Shown: positions 51,371 through 60,313 of the stretch, in pieces
How the letters are laid out: every line of letters starts with the position of its first letter
Numbering within the stretch: position 1 is the first letter of the stretch
Assembly (NCBI RefSeq): GCF_013385825.1
Contig: NZ_JACAPG010000012.1
Span: 244,298 to 308,297 of the forward strand
DNA length: 64,000 bases
Direction of reading: 5' to 3'
From: Pseudomonas reactans
GTDB taxonomy: Bacteria > Pseudomonadota > Gammaproteobacteria > Pseudomonadales > Pseudomonadaceae
Made by a program: the position numbers and the translations under genes
Notes under the pieces: model-generated
What the model was told of the DNA's origin: nothing
The model's database searches: none
The model's input: the letters and a program-made list of their open reading frames with translations, nothing else

Positions 51371-51399
51371 GGTGTGACAACAGCGTAGACGGCTGTGGC

Positions 51400-52173
51400 T
51401 CAAGGCGCCGCCAACCACTGGCTAACGATAGCGTCATAGGCCCCGGTGGCCTGGCTCAGGTGCAGCCATTGATCGACGTAGCTTTTCCAGGCCACATCAT
51501 CACGGGGCAACAGGAAGGCTTTTTCGCTGTACTGCATCTGCCGCTCGGGGTTCACCGCGCACAGCCCCAGCTTGAGCTTCTGCTGGTAACGCGCTTCGCT
51601 GGCGTCGGTGATCATCACATCCGCCTTGCCCGCCAGCAGTTCGTCGAAAATGGTCACGTTGTCGTGCAGGCGAATCTGCGCCTGGCCCAAGTGGGCACGG
51701 GCGAACACTTCGTTGGTGCCGCCGGCCGGTTCGATCACGCGGACTTGGGGCTGGTTGATCTGTTCGACAGTCTGGTAGCGCTGCACATCGGCGCAGCGTA
51801 CCAACGGAATCTTGCCGTCGACGCCCAGGGATTGGCTGAAGAAGGCCTTTTTCTGGCGCTCCAGAGACACCGAAATGCCGCCCACGGCAATGTCACAGCG
51901 CTGGGCCAGGAAGTCCGGCATCAGGGTTTTCCAGGTGGTGGGCACCCATTGGATCTTTGCGTTGAGGCTCTTGGCCAGGGACTCGGCCATGGCGATGTCG
52001 ATGCCTTCATAGCTGCCGTCGGCGCGCAGCGAGGTGTAGGGCTTGTAGTCGCCAGTGGTGCAAACGGTCAGCGTGCCGTGCTGGAGCACCTGGTCGAGGC
52101 GCGACGGCGCGGTGTCGGCCAGGGCGCTGGTGGCCAGACTTGCCAGTACACAGAGGGCGAAAGGAGCTTTCAT
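51400..52173 (-). CDS. pheC: periplasmic cyclohexadienyl dehydratase-like protein (PheC family)
   Basis: 257 residues with a signal peptide (MKAPFALCVLASLATSALA). The periplasmic-binding fold resembles P. aeruginosa PheC, which turns prephenate/arogenate into phenylpyruvate/phenylalanine: RLDQVLQHGTLTVCTTGDYKPY, CDIAVGGISVSLERQK, PAGGTNEVFARAHL, DVMITDASEAR and a C-terminal YVDQWLH are shared as I remember it. Amino-acid-binding ABC proteins are close relatives, so a plain solute-binding role is possible. No ABC partners are near. It precedes the Cache protein gene by 50 bp. Confidence 0.7.
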   Translation of the reverse strand: MKAPFALCVLASLATSALADTAPSRLDQVLQHGTLTVCTTGDYKPYTSLRADGSYEGIDIAMAESLAKSLNAKIQWVPTTWKTLMPDFLAQRCDIAVGGISVSLERQKKAFFSQSLGVDGKIPLVRCADVQRYQTVEQINQPQVRVIEPAGGTNEVFARAHLGQAQIRLHDNVTIFDELLAGKADVMITDASEARYQQKLKLGLCAVNPERQMQYSEKAFLLPRDDVAWKSYVDQWLHLSQATGAYDAIVSQWLAAP

Positions 52174-52209
52174 GCGGTCGAGTCCTCGGGGCAGGGGGCT
52201 ATTGTTTTT

Positions 52210-52306
52210 GTAGGAGCGAGCTTGCTCGCGAAAAAATCAAGCCGCCGAGTTTATCCTGACGGCCAGCGTTATCGTTAACGACCTTCGCGAGCAAGCTCGC
52301 TCCTAC
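52210..52306. repeat. REP composite, GAGCGAGCTTGCTCGC type
   Basis: 97-bp inverted pair; internal motif GCGTTATCGTTAACGACC before the right arm is shared with the composites at 31983 and 60821. Confidence 0.92.
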
Positions 52307-52604
52307 AGAGGTAGAGGGAGTGTGGAGGCGGCGAATGTTTAGCCAAGACGCAACCAAACTCCGTCAACCCTGAATTTAATCACCTGTGCAGGCGTGTGAC
52401 GCTGGCGGTTACCTCTAGCACTGTGATTCCTGCATGGACGGCTCCTCCGACACCCACCCCGCGACACTGCCGTCCGATCTCGCGTTCTGGGCCCTGTTCC
52501 ACTGCCGACACGCACGCCCACCAGATAGCGCATTCCTACGTTGATCCATCCCCTGGATGGCGTGCACCTGCGCGCCTGCCTGACCCACACGTATGAGAAT
52601 GCCC
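52307..52604. other. leader region of the glutamine-synthetase-like gene
   Basis: About 300 bp without a recognisable gene between the REP composite and the ligase start. Short open frames here have no coding character or ribosome site. No convincing sigma70 or other promoter and no riboswitch-like fold was recognised. Confidence 0.4.
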
Positions 52605-53975
52605 ATGAGTGTCTTTGCCTGCCTGCACGAAGCCCAGTCCTTTCTTGAACAAAACCCGGACATCGAGATGTTCGAGCTGTTTATCCTCGACAACAACGGC
52701 GTGCCACGCGGCAAGTTGCTGCACCGCGATGAGTTGCTGGCGGTGTATGAAAGCGGCCGGCCGTTGCCCAGTACCATTCTTGGCCTGACCATCAATGGCG
52801 ACGACGTGGAAAACTCCGGGCTGGTGTGGGAGGTGGGTGATATTGATTGCCGCGCCTACCCCATCAGCGGCAGTTTGCAGCGCATGCCGTGGCGCCTGAT
52901 TCCGACGGCGGCCGTGCAAGTCAGCATGCACCCCACCGAAGGCCTGCCCGCGACCGTCGCCGATCCCCGGCATTTGCTGGCCAAGGTGATCGACGGGCTC
53001 AAGGCTGACGGTTACTACCCGGTGATGGCGGCGGAGCTGGAGTTCTACCTGCTCGACCAGAAACCCGGCAGCAACGGCCGCCCGCAGCCGGCGCGGGATG
53101 TGGACGGCGGGCGCCCGCGCTCGACTCAGGTCTACGGCCTGCGCGAGTTGGAACAGATCGAACCCTTCCTCGCTGACCTTTACAGCGCCTGCAAACTGCA
53201 AGGCATCCCGGCGCGCACGGCCATCTCCGAATATGCGCCGGGCCAGGTGGAAATCACCTTGGAACACCGCGCCGACGCCCTGCAAGCGATGGACGAAGCG
53301 GTGCGTTACAAACGCCTGGTCAAGGGTGTGGCGCATAAACACGGGATGACGGCTTGCTTCATGGCCAAGCCGTTCGACGACCTGGCCGGCACCGGCATGC
53401 ACATGCACGTGAGCCTGGCGGATGCCGAGGGCAATAACTTGTTCGCCAGCGAAGCCACCGACGGCACGCCACTGTTGCGCCAGGCGGTGGGCGGCATGCT
53501 CAGCACCTTGCTCGATTCCTTGCTGATGTTCTGCCCCAATGCCAACTCCTACCGCCGCTTTCAGACCAACAGCTACGCCCCGCTGGCCGCCACTTGGGGC
53601 GTGGACAACCGCACCGTCAGCCTGCGCGTGCCGGGCGGGCCAGCGAGTTCTCGACATATCGAGCACCGAATCTGCGGTGCCGACGCCAACCCTTATCTGG
53701 CCGCTGCCGCGATTCTGGCCGGCATCCATCGCGGTATCCGCGAACAGCGCGACCCCGGCGCCCCGGTAGAAGGCAATGGCTACGCCCAGGCCAAGGAGTT
53801 GCTGCCTACCGACTGGTTGACCACCCTGCGCGCCCTGGAAGGTTCGAGCTGGGCGCGGGACGCGTTCGGCAGTGAATTCCTCGACGTGTACCTGGCGGTC
53901 AAGCGCGCCGAATACCGCCAGTTCATGGGCGAAGTGGGCGAGCAGGATTGGCGCTGGTATTTGCATCAGGCGTGA
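52605..53975 (+). CDS. glutamine synthetase family ligase (gamma-glutamylpolyamine synthetase-like)
   Basis: 456 residues. The glutamine-synthetase catalytic fold is clear: the beta-grasp part about residues 20-105, the AAELEFYLL metal/ATP motif (about 145-153), the GTGMHMHVSL His-loop (about 264-273), and the RVPGG...SRHIEHRICGADANPYLAAAA block (about 344-370). Sequence type agrees with the PuuA/SpuI group that links glutamate to polyamines or other amines rather than ammonia. Three in-frame ATGs lie at 52593, 52599 and 52605; the last gives MSVF as in relatives. No other puu/spu genes are adjacent. Confidence 0.83.
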   Translation: MSVFACLHEAQSFLEQNPDIEMFELFILDNNGVPRGKLLHRDELLAVYESGRPLPSTILGLTINGDDVENSGLVWEVGDIDCRAYPISGSLQRMPWRLIPTAAVQVSMHPTEGLPATVADPRHLLAKVIDGLKADGYYPVMAAELEFYLLDQKPGSNGRPQPARDVDGGRPRSTQVYGLRELEQIEPFLADLYSACKLQGIPARTAISEYAPGQVEITLEHRADALQAMDEAVRYKRLVKGVAHKHGMTACFMAKPFDDLAGTGMHMHVSLADAEGNNLFASEATDGTPLLRQAVGGMLSTLLDSLLMFCPNANSYRRFQTNSYAPLAATWGVDNRTVSLRVPGGPASSRHIEHRICGADANPYLAAAAILAGIHRGIREQRDPGAPVEGNGYAQAKELLPTDWLTTLRALEGSSWARDAFGSEFLDVYLAVKRAEYRQFMGEVGEQDWRWYLHQA

Positions 53976-54076
53976 TCGGCGTTTCGGTGGTGAGCGTTTC
54001 GACCTTTTTTTGACATTGCACTGGTTAAGCTGCGCATCAAGGTCGTTCACTGCCGTTCCACCCATATGAGCCCGCG

Positions 54077-54676
54077 ATGTCGCCACAGCCACCATCCTCC
54101 ATCGAGATCGAATACGCCGAGCGCTGTGACCGCGAGCACGCCAGGGTCTGCGGCGATACACGCCCGCCAGGGCTGCGGCAGCGCCTGGCGTCGTGGCGCG
54201 ACGAGCGGATGGTGCGCCAGGCGCTGAAAGTCGCCGGTGAACCGGGGTTGGTGTTGGACCTGGCCTGTGGCTCGGGGCGCTTCTGGCCAGTGCTGGCCGA
54301 ACACGTCAACCGGGTGATCCTGGCGTCGGACAACTCCCAGGACATGCTCGACCATGCCCGCACCCATCACCCGGCGTCCTTGCTCAAACGCGTCAAGACC
54401 TTCCAGGGCTCGGCGTTCTCCATCAGCTTGTCGGCGAATGCGGTGGATTGCATTTTCTGCCTGGAATTGTTTCGCCATGTGCCCAGCAGTGAAGGGCGCT
54501 TGGCCCTACTGCGCGAGTTCCACCGGGTCAGCCGCGACACGGTGATTGTCTCGGTCAACTCCCGTACCGCCGTCGAAGATGAGTTCCGCCAGGCGGGCTT
54601 CAAGGTCCTGCATCATCAAGAATTCATGCCCGGCTCAAGCCTATGGCGGGTCTACGTGCTGCGTAAGAGAGGATAA
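54077..54676 (+). CDS. class I SAM-dependent methyltransferase
   Basis: 199 residues. The SAM-binding motif I VLDLACGSGRFWPVL (about residues 57-71) is followed by the acidic residue in ILASDNSQDML and the motif IV region CIFCLELFRHVPSS. A typical UbiE/COQ5-like fold; the substrate is unknown. The N-terminal 50 residues contain a helical region (RLASWRDERMVRQALKVAG). It stands alone 101 bp after the ligase gene and ahead of rnd. A weak site precedes the ATG. Confidence 0.82.
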   Translation: MSPQPPSSIEIEYAERCDREHARVCGDTRPPGLRQRLASWRDERMVRQALKVAGEPGLVLDLACGSGRFWPVLAEHVNRVILASDNSQDMLDHARTHHPASLLKRVKTFQGSAFSISLSANAVDCIFCLELFRHVPSSEGRLALLREFHRVSRDTVIVSVNSRTAVEDEFRQAGFKVLHHQEFMPGSSLWRVYVLRKRG

Positions 54677-54798
54677 GTCCCGCCTGTCGGACTATTCTTC
54701 AACTCCTGTCTGAGTTTTCATGGTTGCCTGCGCACTGCGAATGCTCGCAAGTCCCTTTCGCGATATATACTGCGCGCCATTCTTCAAGGGAGAGCCGT

Positions 54799-55932
54799 GT
54801 GGCCATCGATATTCACTGGATCTGCGACAACGATAGCCTCGGCCAGCATTGCGCCGAATGGCAGCAGTTGCCATTCGTCGCCCTCGACACCGAATTCATG
54901 CGGGTCGACACCTTTTATCCCATTGCCGGGCTGATCCAGATTGGTGATGGCGTGCGCGCTTACCTGATCGATCCCCTGACCATCGGCAACTGGCAACCCT
55001 TGGCCGCCTTGCTGGAGAACCCGGCAGTGATCAAGGTGGTGCATGCCTGCAGCGAAGACCTGGAAGTGTTGCTGCGCTTGACTGGCAGCCTGCCAGTCCC
55101 GCTGTTCGACACCCAATTGGCCGCGGCTTACCTGAACCTCGGTTTCTCCATGGGCTATTCGCGCCTGGTGCAAGCCGTGCTGGATATCGAGCTGCCCAAG
55201 GGCGAGACCCGTTCGGACTGGCTGCAGCGGCCCTTGTCCGAGACGCAGGTCAGCTACGCCGCCGAAGACGCGGTGCACCTGGCTGAGGTCTACACGCGCC
55301 TGCGCCCGCAGTTGTCGGACGACAAATATGCCTGGGTGCTGGAGGACGGCGCGGAGTTGGTCGCTAACCTGCGCCGCGAAGTCGACCCCTACGAGGTGTA
55401 CCGCGACGCCAAGCTGGCCTGGAAGCTGTCCCGCGCCCAGCTCGCCGTCCTGCGTGAGCTGTGTGCCTGGCGCGAGCAGCAGGCCCGCGCCCGTGACCTG
55501 CCGCGCAACCGCATCATTCGCGAACACTCGTTGTGGCCCCTGGCCAAATCCCAGCCGGATAACCTCGCCGCCCTCGGCAAGATCGAAGACATGCACCCGC
55601 GCACCGTGCGTCAGGACGGCCAGTTCCTGCTGGACCTGATCAAGCGTGCCGGCAGCGTGCCGATGGACCAATGGCCGCCTGCCGTTGCCGAACCGCTGCC
55701 GGTGGATGCTGCCGCGCTGATCAAGCAACTGCGCGCCTTTGGCCAGACGGAAGCCGAACGCCTGGAGATGGCGCCGGAACTGATGCTGCGCAAGAAAACC
55801 CTCGAAGCCCTGGTCAAAAGTGGCTACCCCGATGGGCCTTATAAATTGCCAGACTCGCTGCGTGGCTGGCGCCGCGAGTTGATGGGCCAGGCGCTGCTCG
55901 ACAGCCTGGCCACTGCCGGAGAACAGCCTTGA
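54799..55932 (+). CDS. rnd: ribonuclease D
   Basis: 377-residue 3'-5' exoribonuclease that trims tRNA and other structured RNA ends. DEDD catalytic motifs are visible: Asp30 and Glu32 in LDTEF, then [11 protein letters not shown] and the Exo III block [14 protein letters not shown] (YxxxD). An HRDC domain covers about residues 205-290. The start is a GTG at 54799 ([11 protein letters not shown]) with AAGGGAGAG upstream; a longer start at 54724 adds 25 poor residues. ycgL overlaps its stop. Confidence 0.94.
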   Translation: MAIDIHWICDNDSLGQHCAEWQQLPFVALDTEFMRVDTFYPIAGLIQIGDGVRAYLIDPLTIGNWQPLAALLENPAVIKVVHACSEDLEVLLRLTGSLPVPLFDTQLAAAYLNLGFSMGYSRLVQAVLDIELPKGETRSDWLQRPLSETQVSYAAEDAVHLAEVYTRLRPQLSDDKYAWVLEDGAELVANLRREVDPYEVYRDAKLAWKLSRAQLAVLRELCAWREQQARARDLPRNRIIREHSLWPLAKSQPDNLAALGKIEDMHPRTVRQDGQFLLDLIKRAGSVPMDQWPPAVAEPLPVDAAALIKQLRAFGQTEAERLEMAPELMLRKKTLEALVKSGYPDGPYKLPDSLRGWRRELMGQALLDSLATAGEQP

Positions 55933-56222
55933 AACGTATTTGCTCCATCTACCGCAGCACCAAACGCGCCGGCATGTACCTTTACGTACTCAAAAGTGAT
56001 GAGCTTGAACGTGTGCCCGAAGGTTTGCTCGCGGTGTTCGGCCAGCCGCTGCTCGCGTTCAACCTGGTGCTGACGCCCGAACGCAAGCTGCAACAGGAAG
56101 ACATCGTGCAGGTGTTGGAAAACCTCGACAAACAGGGTTACCACCTGCAAATGCCGCCGCCCGAGGACGAGTACATCGAACACTTGCCCGAAGAACTGCT
56201 GCGCCGCAACGACCCGATGTGA
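55929..56222 (+). CDS. ycgL: YcgL domain protein (UPF0745/DUF709)
   Basis: 97 residues. The start is a TTG at 55929 that shares bases with the rnd stop (TTGA), so it is translated by coupling. [20 protein letters not shown] is the characteristic beginning of the YcgL family, whose function is unknown; the fold is a small alpha/beta structure. The rnd-ycgL order is conserved in Pseudomonas and suggests an RNA-related role. Confidence 0.9.
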   Translation: MKRICSIYRSTKRAGMYLYVLKSDELERVPEGLLAVFGQPLLAFNLVLTPERKLQQEDIVQVLENLDKQGYHLQMPPPEDEYIEHLPEELLRRNDPM

Positions 56223-56229
56223 TCGACCG

Positions 56230-56253
56230 GTGCTCCGTCCGGGGCACTTGCTT
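56230..56253 (+). terminator. possible weak terminator after ycgL
   Basis: GTGCTCC (56230-56236), loop GTCC, GGGGCAC (56241-56247), with one wobble, followed by TTGCTT. The T tract is poor, so activity is doubtful. Confidence 0.3.
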
Positions 56254-56329
56254 CAATGGAATCGTATAAGTGGGCGGTGGCCGTAAGGATGCGGGCGGCC
56301 GTCCGTACTGTTTTTGAAAGGTTTTAAGC

Positions 56330-57262
56330 ATGCGTGTTCTGATTGCTGAACAGGATCACCCGCTCTACGCCCAATTGCTCGGCGAAGCGGCACCGGACCT
56401 TGAAGTGCTGACCAGCGGCGACTCGGCAGAACTGTCGCGCCTGGCCGCCGATTGCCCGGTCTGGCTGGGCCAGCCGGACCTGCTGGCGACGCTGCTGCGC
56501 CAAGGCCATCATCCGCAATGGCTGCAATCGACCTGGGCCGGCATCACTCCGTTGCTGGCTGAAGGCTTGCCCCGCGACTATCGCCTGACGCGTGCGGTGG
56601 GCATTTATGGCCAGGTCATGGCGGAATTTGTCCTCACCTATATGCTCGGCCACGAACGTGAGGTATTGGCACGTCTGGTCAGTCAGGTCGAGCGCAAATG
56701 GGACAACCGCATGGGCCAGAGCCTGGCGGGGCGCAAGGTGCTGATCGTCGGCACCGGCGATATAGGCCAGAGCGTTGCCGAGTTCCTGGTACCGTTCGGC
56801 GTGAAGCTGTACGGCATCGCCAGTTCCGCTCGGGAACAGGCACCGTTTATCCAAGTGGCCGGGCTTGAAGCCCTGGGCCGTCTGGTGGGCGAGGTGGACT
56901 ACGTGATCAACCTGCTGCCCAACACGCCGAGCACCCATGACCTGTACGACGCGGCGCTGTTCAAGCAATTCAAGCCGACCGGGTTGTTTATCAACGTCGG
57001 GCGTGGCGTGTCGGTAGTGGATGCGGACCTGGTCGAGGCCTTGAAAGAAGGGCACCTGGCCGGTGCGGTGATTGACGTGTGCCGCCAGGAACCGCTGCCG
57101 CAACGTCATCCGTTCTGGACCGCGTGGGGCCTGTTGCTGACCGGGCACAGTTCTGCGCCGACGTCACCGGCATTGATGGTGGAGTTGTTCGTGCAAAATG
57201 TGCGGGCGTATCAGGCCAAGCAAGCATTGCGTGGAACCGTGGATTTCGAGCGCGGTTACTAG
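56330..57262 (+). CDS. D-2-hydroxyacid dehydrogenase (glyoxylate/hydroxypyruvate reductase type)
   Basis: 310-residue NAD(P)-dependent enzyme. The Rossmann motif VLIVGTGDIGQSVAEFL (about residues 139-155), the active-site arginine in NVGRGVSVVDADLV and the closing His in LLTGHSSAPT (about residue 279) are visible; the acidic partner lies in CRQEPLP. The family reduces 2-oxo acids such as glyoxylate. Length is typical of the GhrA-like short type. A strong ribosome site (GAAAGG) precedes the ATG. Substrate is not fixed by sequence alone. Confidence 0.86.
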   Translation: MRVLIAEQDHPLYAQLLGEAAPDLEVLTSGDSAELSRLAADCPVWLGQPDLLATLLRQGHHPQWLQSTWAGITPLLAEGLPRDYRLTRAVGIYGQVMAEFVLTYMLGHEREVLARLVSQVERKWDNRMGQSLAGRKVLIVGTGDIGQSVAEFLVPFGVKLYGIASSAREQAPFIQVAGLEALGRLVGEVDYVINLLPNTPSTHDLYDAALFKQFKPTGLFINVGRGVSVVDADLVEALKEGHLAGAVIDVCRQEPLPQRHPFWTAWGLLLTGHSSAPTSPALMVELFVQNVRAYQAKQALRGTVDFERGY

Positions 57263-57277
57263 AACCATCACAACACT

Positions 57278-57359
57278 GTAGGAGCCGGCTTGCCGGCGAT
57301 GAGGCCAGTGAGTTCAGCACTGTTCTCAAGGCCATCATCGCCGGCAAGCCGGCTCCTAC
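57278..57359. repeat. REP pair, GCCGGCTTGCCGGC type
   Basis: 82-bp inverted pair between the convergent dehydrogenase and nitroreductase genes; arms GTAGGAGCCGGCTTGCCGGC and inverse. Confidence 0.92.
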
Positions 57360-57365
57360 AAGGTG

Positions 57366-57950
57366 TTACAGGCTGAAGTCACCTTCCGACACCAGCTCGC
57401 TCAATGGCTTACGTGGGCTCGGCGTTTCGCGACCTTGCAGGTATTCCGGCAGGCTCGACTTGTCCCCCAGCTTGCCAACCGCAACAGCGGCATGCAGTGC
57501 ATAACCTTCCGGGATTTTCAGCTCTCTGCGGGTCAATTCCTGATCGAAACCGGCCATGCCGTGGGTGTGCCAGCCGCTGAGGCTGGCTTGCAGCGCCAGG
57601 TGGCCCCAAGCCGAGCCGGTGTCGAAGGTGTGCCACAGGGCCGGGGTTTCTTCCGTAGCGCCGGGGGCGGTGAAGTCGGTTTTCGACGCGATGATCACCA
57701 GGGCCGAAGCATGCTGCGCCCAGTTGCGGTTGAATTCATTCAGCAAACCCAGGAAACGCTCCCAGTCCGGCGTGTCGCGTCGCGCGTAGAGAAAGCGCCA
57801 AGGCTGCGAGTTGTAGGCGGAGGGAGCCCAGCGCGCGGCTTCGAAGAAACTCAGCAGGGTCTCCTTGGAGATGCTCTCGCCGGTGAAGGCGCGGGGCGAC
57901 CAGCGGTCGGTGAACTGGGTGTGGATCGGATAGTCGGCAACACGTGTCAT
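57366..57950 (-). CDS. nitroreductase-family flavoprotein
   Basis: 194 residues with an FMN-binding nitroreductase fold: FTDRWSPRAFTG near the start (the RRS-like FMN-phosphate segment), the AARWAPSAYNSQPWRFL stretch (residues about 38-54) and the glycine-rich C-terminal AAVAVGKLGDK. It reduces nitro compounds, quinones or similar with NAD(P)H. The ATG at 57950 (MTRVADYP) was chosen instead of one 11 codons upstream. It is monocistronic and divergent from ycgN. Confidence 0.86.
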   Translation of the reverse strand: MTRVADYPIHTQFTDRWSPRAFTGESISKETLLSFFEAARWAPSAYNSQPWRFLYARRDTPDWERFLGLLNEFNRNWAQHASALVIIASKTDFTAPGATEETPALWHTFDTGSAWGHLALQASLSGWHTHGMAGFDQELTRRELKIPEGYALHAAVAVGKLGDKSSLPEYLQGRETPSPRKPLSELVSEGDFSL

Positions 57951-58104
57951 GGAGCAGTTCCTGATCGTCAATTCGGCGCTCAAAGCTACTGCGCGGCCAC
58001 TAGACTGACAAGTGTTGTAACACCGCCAGTCGTAAGCGCTTGGCCGCAGGGGCCTTGGGCACTAGACTGGCGGCCTTTTCACATACCGATACTGATGTAG
58101 AGCC

Positions 58105-58554
58105 ATGGCCGCCAAAGTCGAACCTTTCTGGATACGCAAAACCCTTGAGCACCTCGACCAGGAGGAGTGGGAGTCGTTGTGCGACGGCTGTGGCCTGTGC
58201 TGCCTGCAAAAGCTAGAGGACGAAGACGACAACAGCGTCTATTACACGCGGATCGCCTGCAAGCTGCTCGACCTGAAAACCTGCCAGTGCACCGACTACC
58301 CCAATCGTCGTGCGTCGGTGCCGGATTGCATCCAGCTCACCCCAGGCCAGGCCGACCAGTTCAAATGGCTGCCGCCCACCTGCGGCTATCGCCTGGTCAG
58401 CGAACGCAAGGACCTGCCGCTGTGGCACCACCTGGTCTGCGGCGACCGTGACGCCGTGCACCATGAACGCATTTCCCAGTCCGGGCGCATGCTCAGCGAA
58501 GGCAGCGTGCCCGAAGACGACTGGGAGGATTACCTGATTTTCCGCGCGGGCTGA
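58105..58554 (+). CDS. ycgN: YcgN-family cysteine-cluster protein (UPF0260)
   Basis: 149 residues. The CxxCGxCC-like cluster is present at about residues 28-34 (CDGCGLCC), with further cysteines in [20 protein letters not shown], forming the zinc- or iron-chelating CxxCxxCC domain (YkgJ/YcgN). The ATG at 58105 gives the usual [15 protein letters not shown]. Function is unknown; the family is widely conserved. The following gene starts 12 bp downstream, a probable operon. Confidence 0.92.
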   Translation: MAAKVEPFWIRKTLEHLDQEEWESLCDGCGLCCLQKLEDEDDNSVYYTRIACKLLDLKTCQCTDYPNRRASVPDCIQLTPGQADQFKWLPPTCGYRLVSERKDLPLWHHLVCGDRDAVHHERISQSGRMLSEGSVPEDDWEDYLIFRAG

Positions 58555-58566
58555 CAAGGAGTGGGT

Positions 58567-59787
58567 ATGAGGGGGGCAATCAAGCTGGCGGCATCGTTGG
58601 TGTTGCTGACGCTGAGCACATCGGCGTGGTGCGCGAAGAAAGTCGACCTGGATTATCACGTCAAACTGTTGCCCCAGAGTGATCAGGCCGAGGTGCGGGT
58701 GAGTCTGTCCCAGGGCTCGGCGGTGCGCAGCCTGAACTTCGACCTAGGTGCTGATGGTGACTACAGCGACTTCAAGGCCGACGGCCAGTGGAGCGTCACC
58801 GAGCATCGTGGCCTGTGGCAACCCAGCGCCAACAAAGCCAGCCTGACTTACCGCGTACGCCTCACCCATGCACGCAAGGCCGGTATCTATGAAGCGCGGA
58901 TGACGCCGAGCTGGGCGTTGTTTCGCGGCGAAGACCTGGTGCCGACCGCGCGGCTCGACCAGCAGGACGGCGTCGAGTTGGTCTCACGCCTGATGTTCGA
59001 ACTGCCGGCCAGCTGGAAAAGCGTCGAAACCGCTTGGCCGCGCATCGGCAAGCACAAATTCCGCATTGATAACGTCTCCCGCCTGTTCGACCGGCCCACC
59101 GGCTGGATGCTCGCTGGCAACCTCGGCAGCCGCCGTGTGCGCCTGGGCGAGACGGAAGTCACCGTGGCTTCACCCAAGGGCCAGGCCATGCGCCGCATGG
59201 ATGTGCTGACATTGCTGACCTTCGTCTGGCCCCAAGTGGAAGCGGCCTTCCCGCGCCATCCGGCCAAGCTGCTGGTGGTGGGCGCCAGCGACCCGATGCG
59301 CCGTGGCGCGTTCTCGGCGCGGGATTCGATCTACCTCAACAGCCGCACGCCGCTGGTCAGCGAAAACGGCGGCAGTCCGTTGATCCGTGAAGTGGTGCAG
59401 GCGATCGGGCGCTTCAATGACCACGATACCAGTGACTGGATCAGCGAAGGCCTGGCCGAGTACTACGGCATCGAACTGGTACGTCGGGCCGGTGGTATCA
59501 CCGACGAGCGGTATCAGGCAATACAGGCGCGGTTGGTCAAGGAAGGCAAGGACGTGACCAGCCTGCGTGGCGAGCAGGTCAGCGGAGCGACGGTGTCACG
59601 GGCGGTGGTGGTGTTGCAGGAGCTGGACCGCGAGATCCGTGTGAAGACTCACAACAAACGGTCATTGGATGACCTCGCGCAGGCGGTGATGCGTGCCAAC
59701 AACATCACCACCGCGGAGTTTGTGAAGCTGGCTGAGAGCATCATCGGCGAGTCGTCGGTGGTGCTGGACAACAAGCTGCTGCGTTGA
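58567..59787 (+). CDS. exported gluzincin-like protein with degenerate metal site
   Basis: 406 residues with a signal peptide (MRGAIKLAASLVLLTLSTSAWC). The second half resembles M1/M61 metallopeptidases: IREVVQAIGRF at about 273-283 stands where HExxH is expected, but reads Arg274-Glu-Val-Val-Gln278, and WISEGLAEYYGIELV (291-305) keeps the downstream (N/S)EG(L/F)A motif. Both zinc histidines are thus missing, so a pseudo-peptidase with a binding or scaffolding role is likely. The ATG at 58567 follows AAGGAGTGGG. It lies 12 bp after ycgN. Confidence 0.65.
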   Translation: MRGAIKLAASLVLLTLSTSAWCAKKVDLDYHVKLLPQSDQAEVRVSLSQGSAVRSLNFDLGADGDYSDFKADGQWSVTEHRGLWQPSANKASLTYRVRLTHARKAGIYEARMTPSWALFRGEDLVPTARLDQQDGVELVSRLMFELPASWKSVETAWPRIGKHKFRIDNVSRLFDRPTGWMLAGNLGSRRVRLGETEVTVASPKGQAMRRMDVLTLLTFVWPQVEAAFPRHPAKLLVVGASDPMRRGAFSARDSIYLNSRTPLVSENGGSPLIREVVQAIGRFNDHDTSDWISEGLAEYYGIELVRRAGGITDERYQAIQARLVKEGKDVTSLRGEQVSGATVSRAVVVLQELDREIRVKTHNKRSLDDLAQAVMRANNITTAEFVKLAESIIGESSVVLDNKLLR

Positions 59788-59814
59788 ACCCTTGCTGAAC
59801 CTCCGCAATTCCTT

Positions 59815-59880
59815 GTAGGAGCCCGGCTTGCCGGCGATAGGGCCCTCAAGGACGCCATCGCCGGCAAGCCGGGCTCCTAC
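59815..59880. repeat. REP pair, GCCCGGCTTGCCGGC type
   Basis: 66-bp inverted pair, arms GTAGGAGCCCGGCTTGCCGG and inverse, between convergent genes. Confidence 0.92.
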
Positions 59881-59894
59881 AGGTCGGGTTGGTG

Positions 59895-60245
59895 TCAGCC
59901 GGTGGTTTTGGTGGCCTTCTCGGCCGCGACTTCGGCCTTGGTTTTCAGATTCTTCAGCTCGGCCCCGGCGCGTTCGATCTTGGTGCGCACCGTGTTCATT
60001 TCCTGGCGGCCCTGTTCCAGCTTGTCCTTGAGCGAGCTGTGCCCGGTAAAACCACGGGCCAGCGCCACGCCGCCGATCGCTACCTGGATCAAACCGAAAA
60101 TCCCGCCACGGCGCAGGCCTTTGCCGACCATCATCACGCCACCGGCCACCGAGCCGATGCGTTCCCAGCCGTGCACGTTCTGTGTGGGCTGGGTCTCGAA
60201 AGGCGTGTGTTCGATGATAGGTCGCAAGGTTTTGCTGTCGCTCAT
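59895..60245 (-). CDS. DUF2892 (YgaP-TM-like) membrane protein with coiled-coil tail
   Basis: 116 residues. The central part ERIGSVAGGVMMVGKGLRRGGIFGLIQVAIGGVALARGFTGH (about residues 28-69) holds two short membrane helices and the G-rich GLRRGG...RGxTGH pattern of DUF2892. Residues 71-116 form a charged, probably coiled-coil segment (KDKLEQGRQEMNTVRTKIERAGAELKNLKTK). The start ATG at 60245 (MSDSKTLRP) is chosen since the upstream part of the frame overlaps the trmH-like gene. Function is unknown. Confidence 0.78.
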   Translation of the reverse strand: MSDSKTLRPIIEHTPFETQPTQNVHGWERIGSVAGGVMMVGKGLRRGGIFGLIQVAIGGVALARGFTGHSSLKDKLEQGRQEMNTVRTKIERAGAELKNLKTKAEVAAEKATKTTG

Positions 60246-60313
60246 GATCTGTCTCCAACGAGGGCTATTGATAAGTAGCTGACTGCCCGCAGGCACCGGA
60301 TGTTCCCGAAAGA

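Noticed and set aside
52202..52209. AAAAACAA on the minus strand as a CA motif before pheC
   Set aside because: It is about 29 nt from the start codon and abuts a REP arm, so chance is likely.
52536..54161. 541-codon open frame antisense to the glutamine-synthetase-like gene
   Set aside because: Shadow of the ligase gene in high-GC sequence; no ribosome site or domain.
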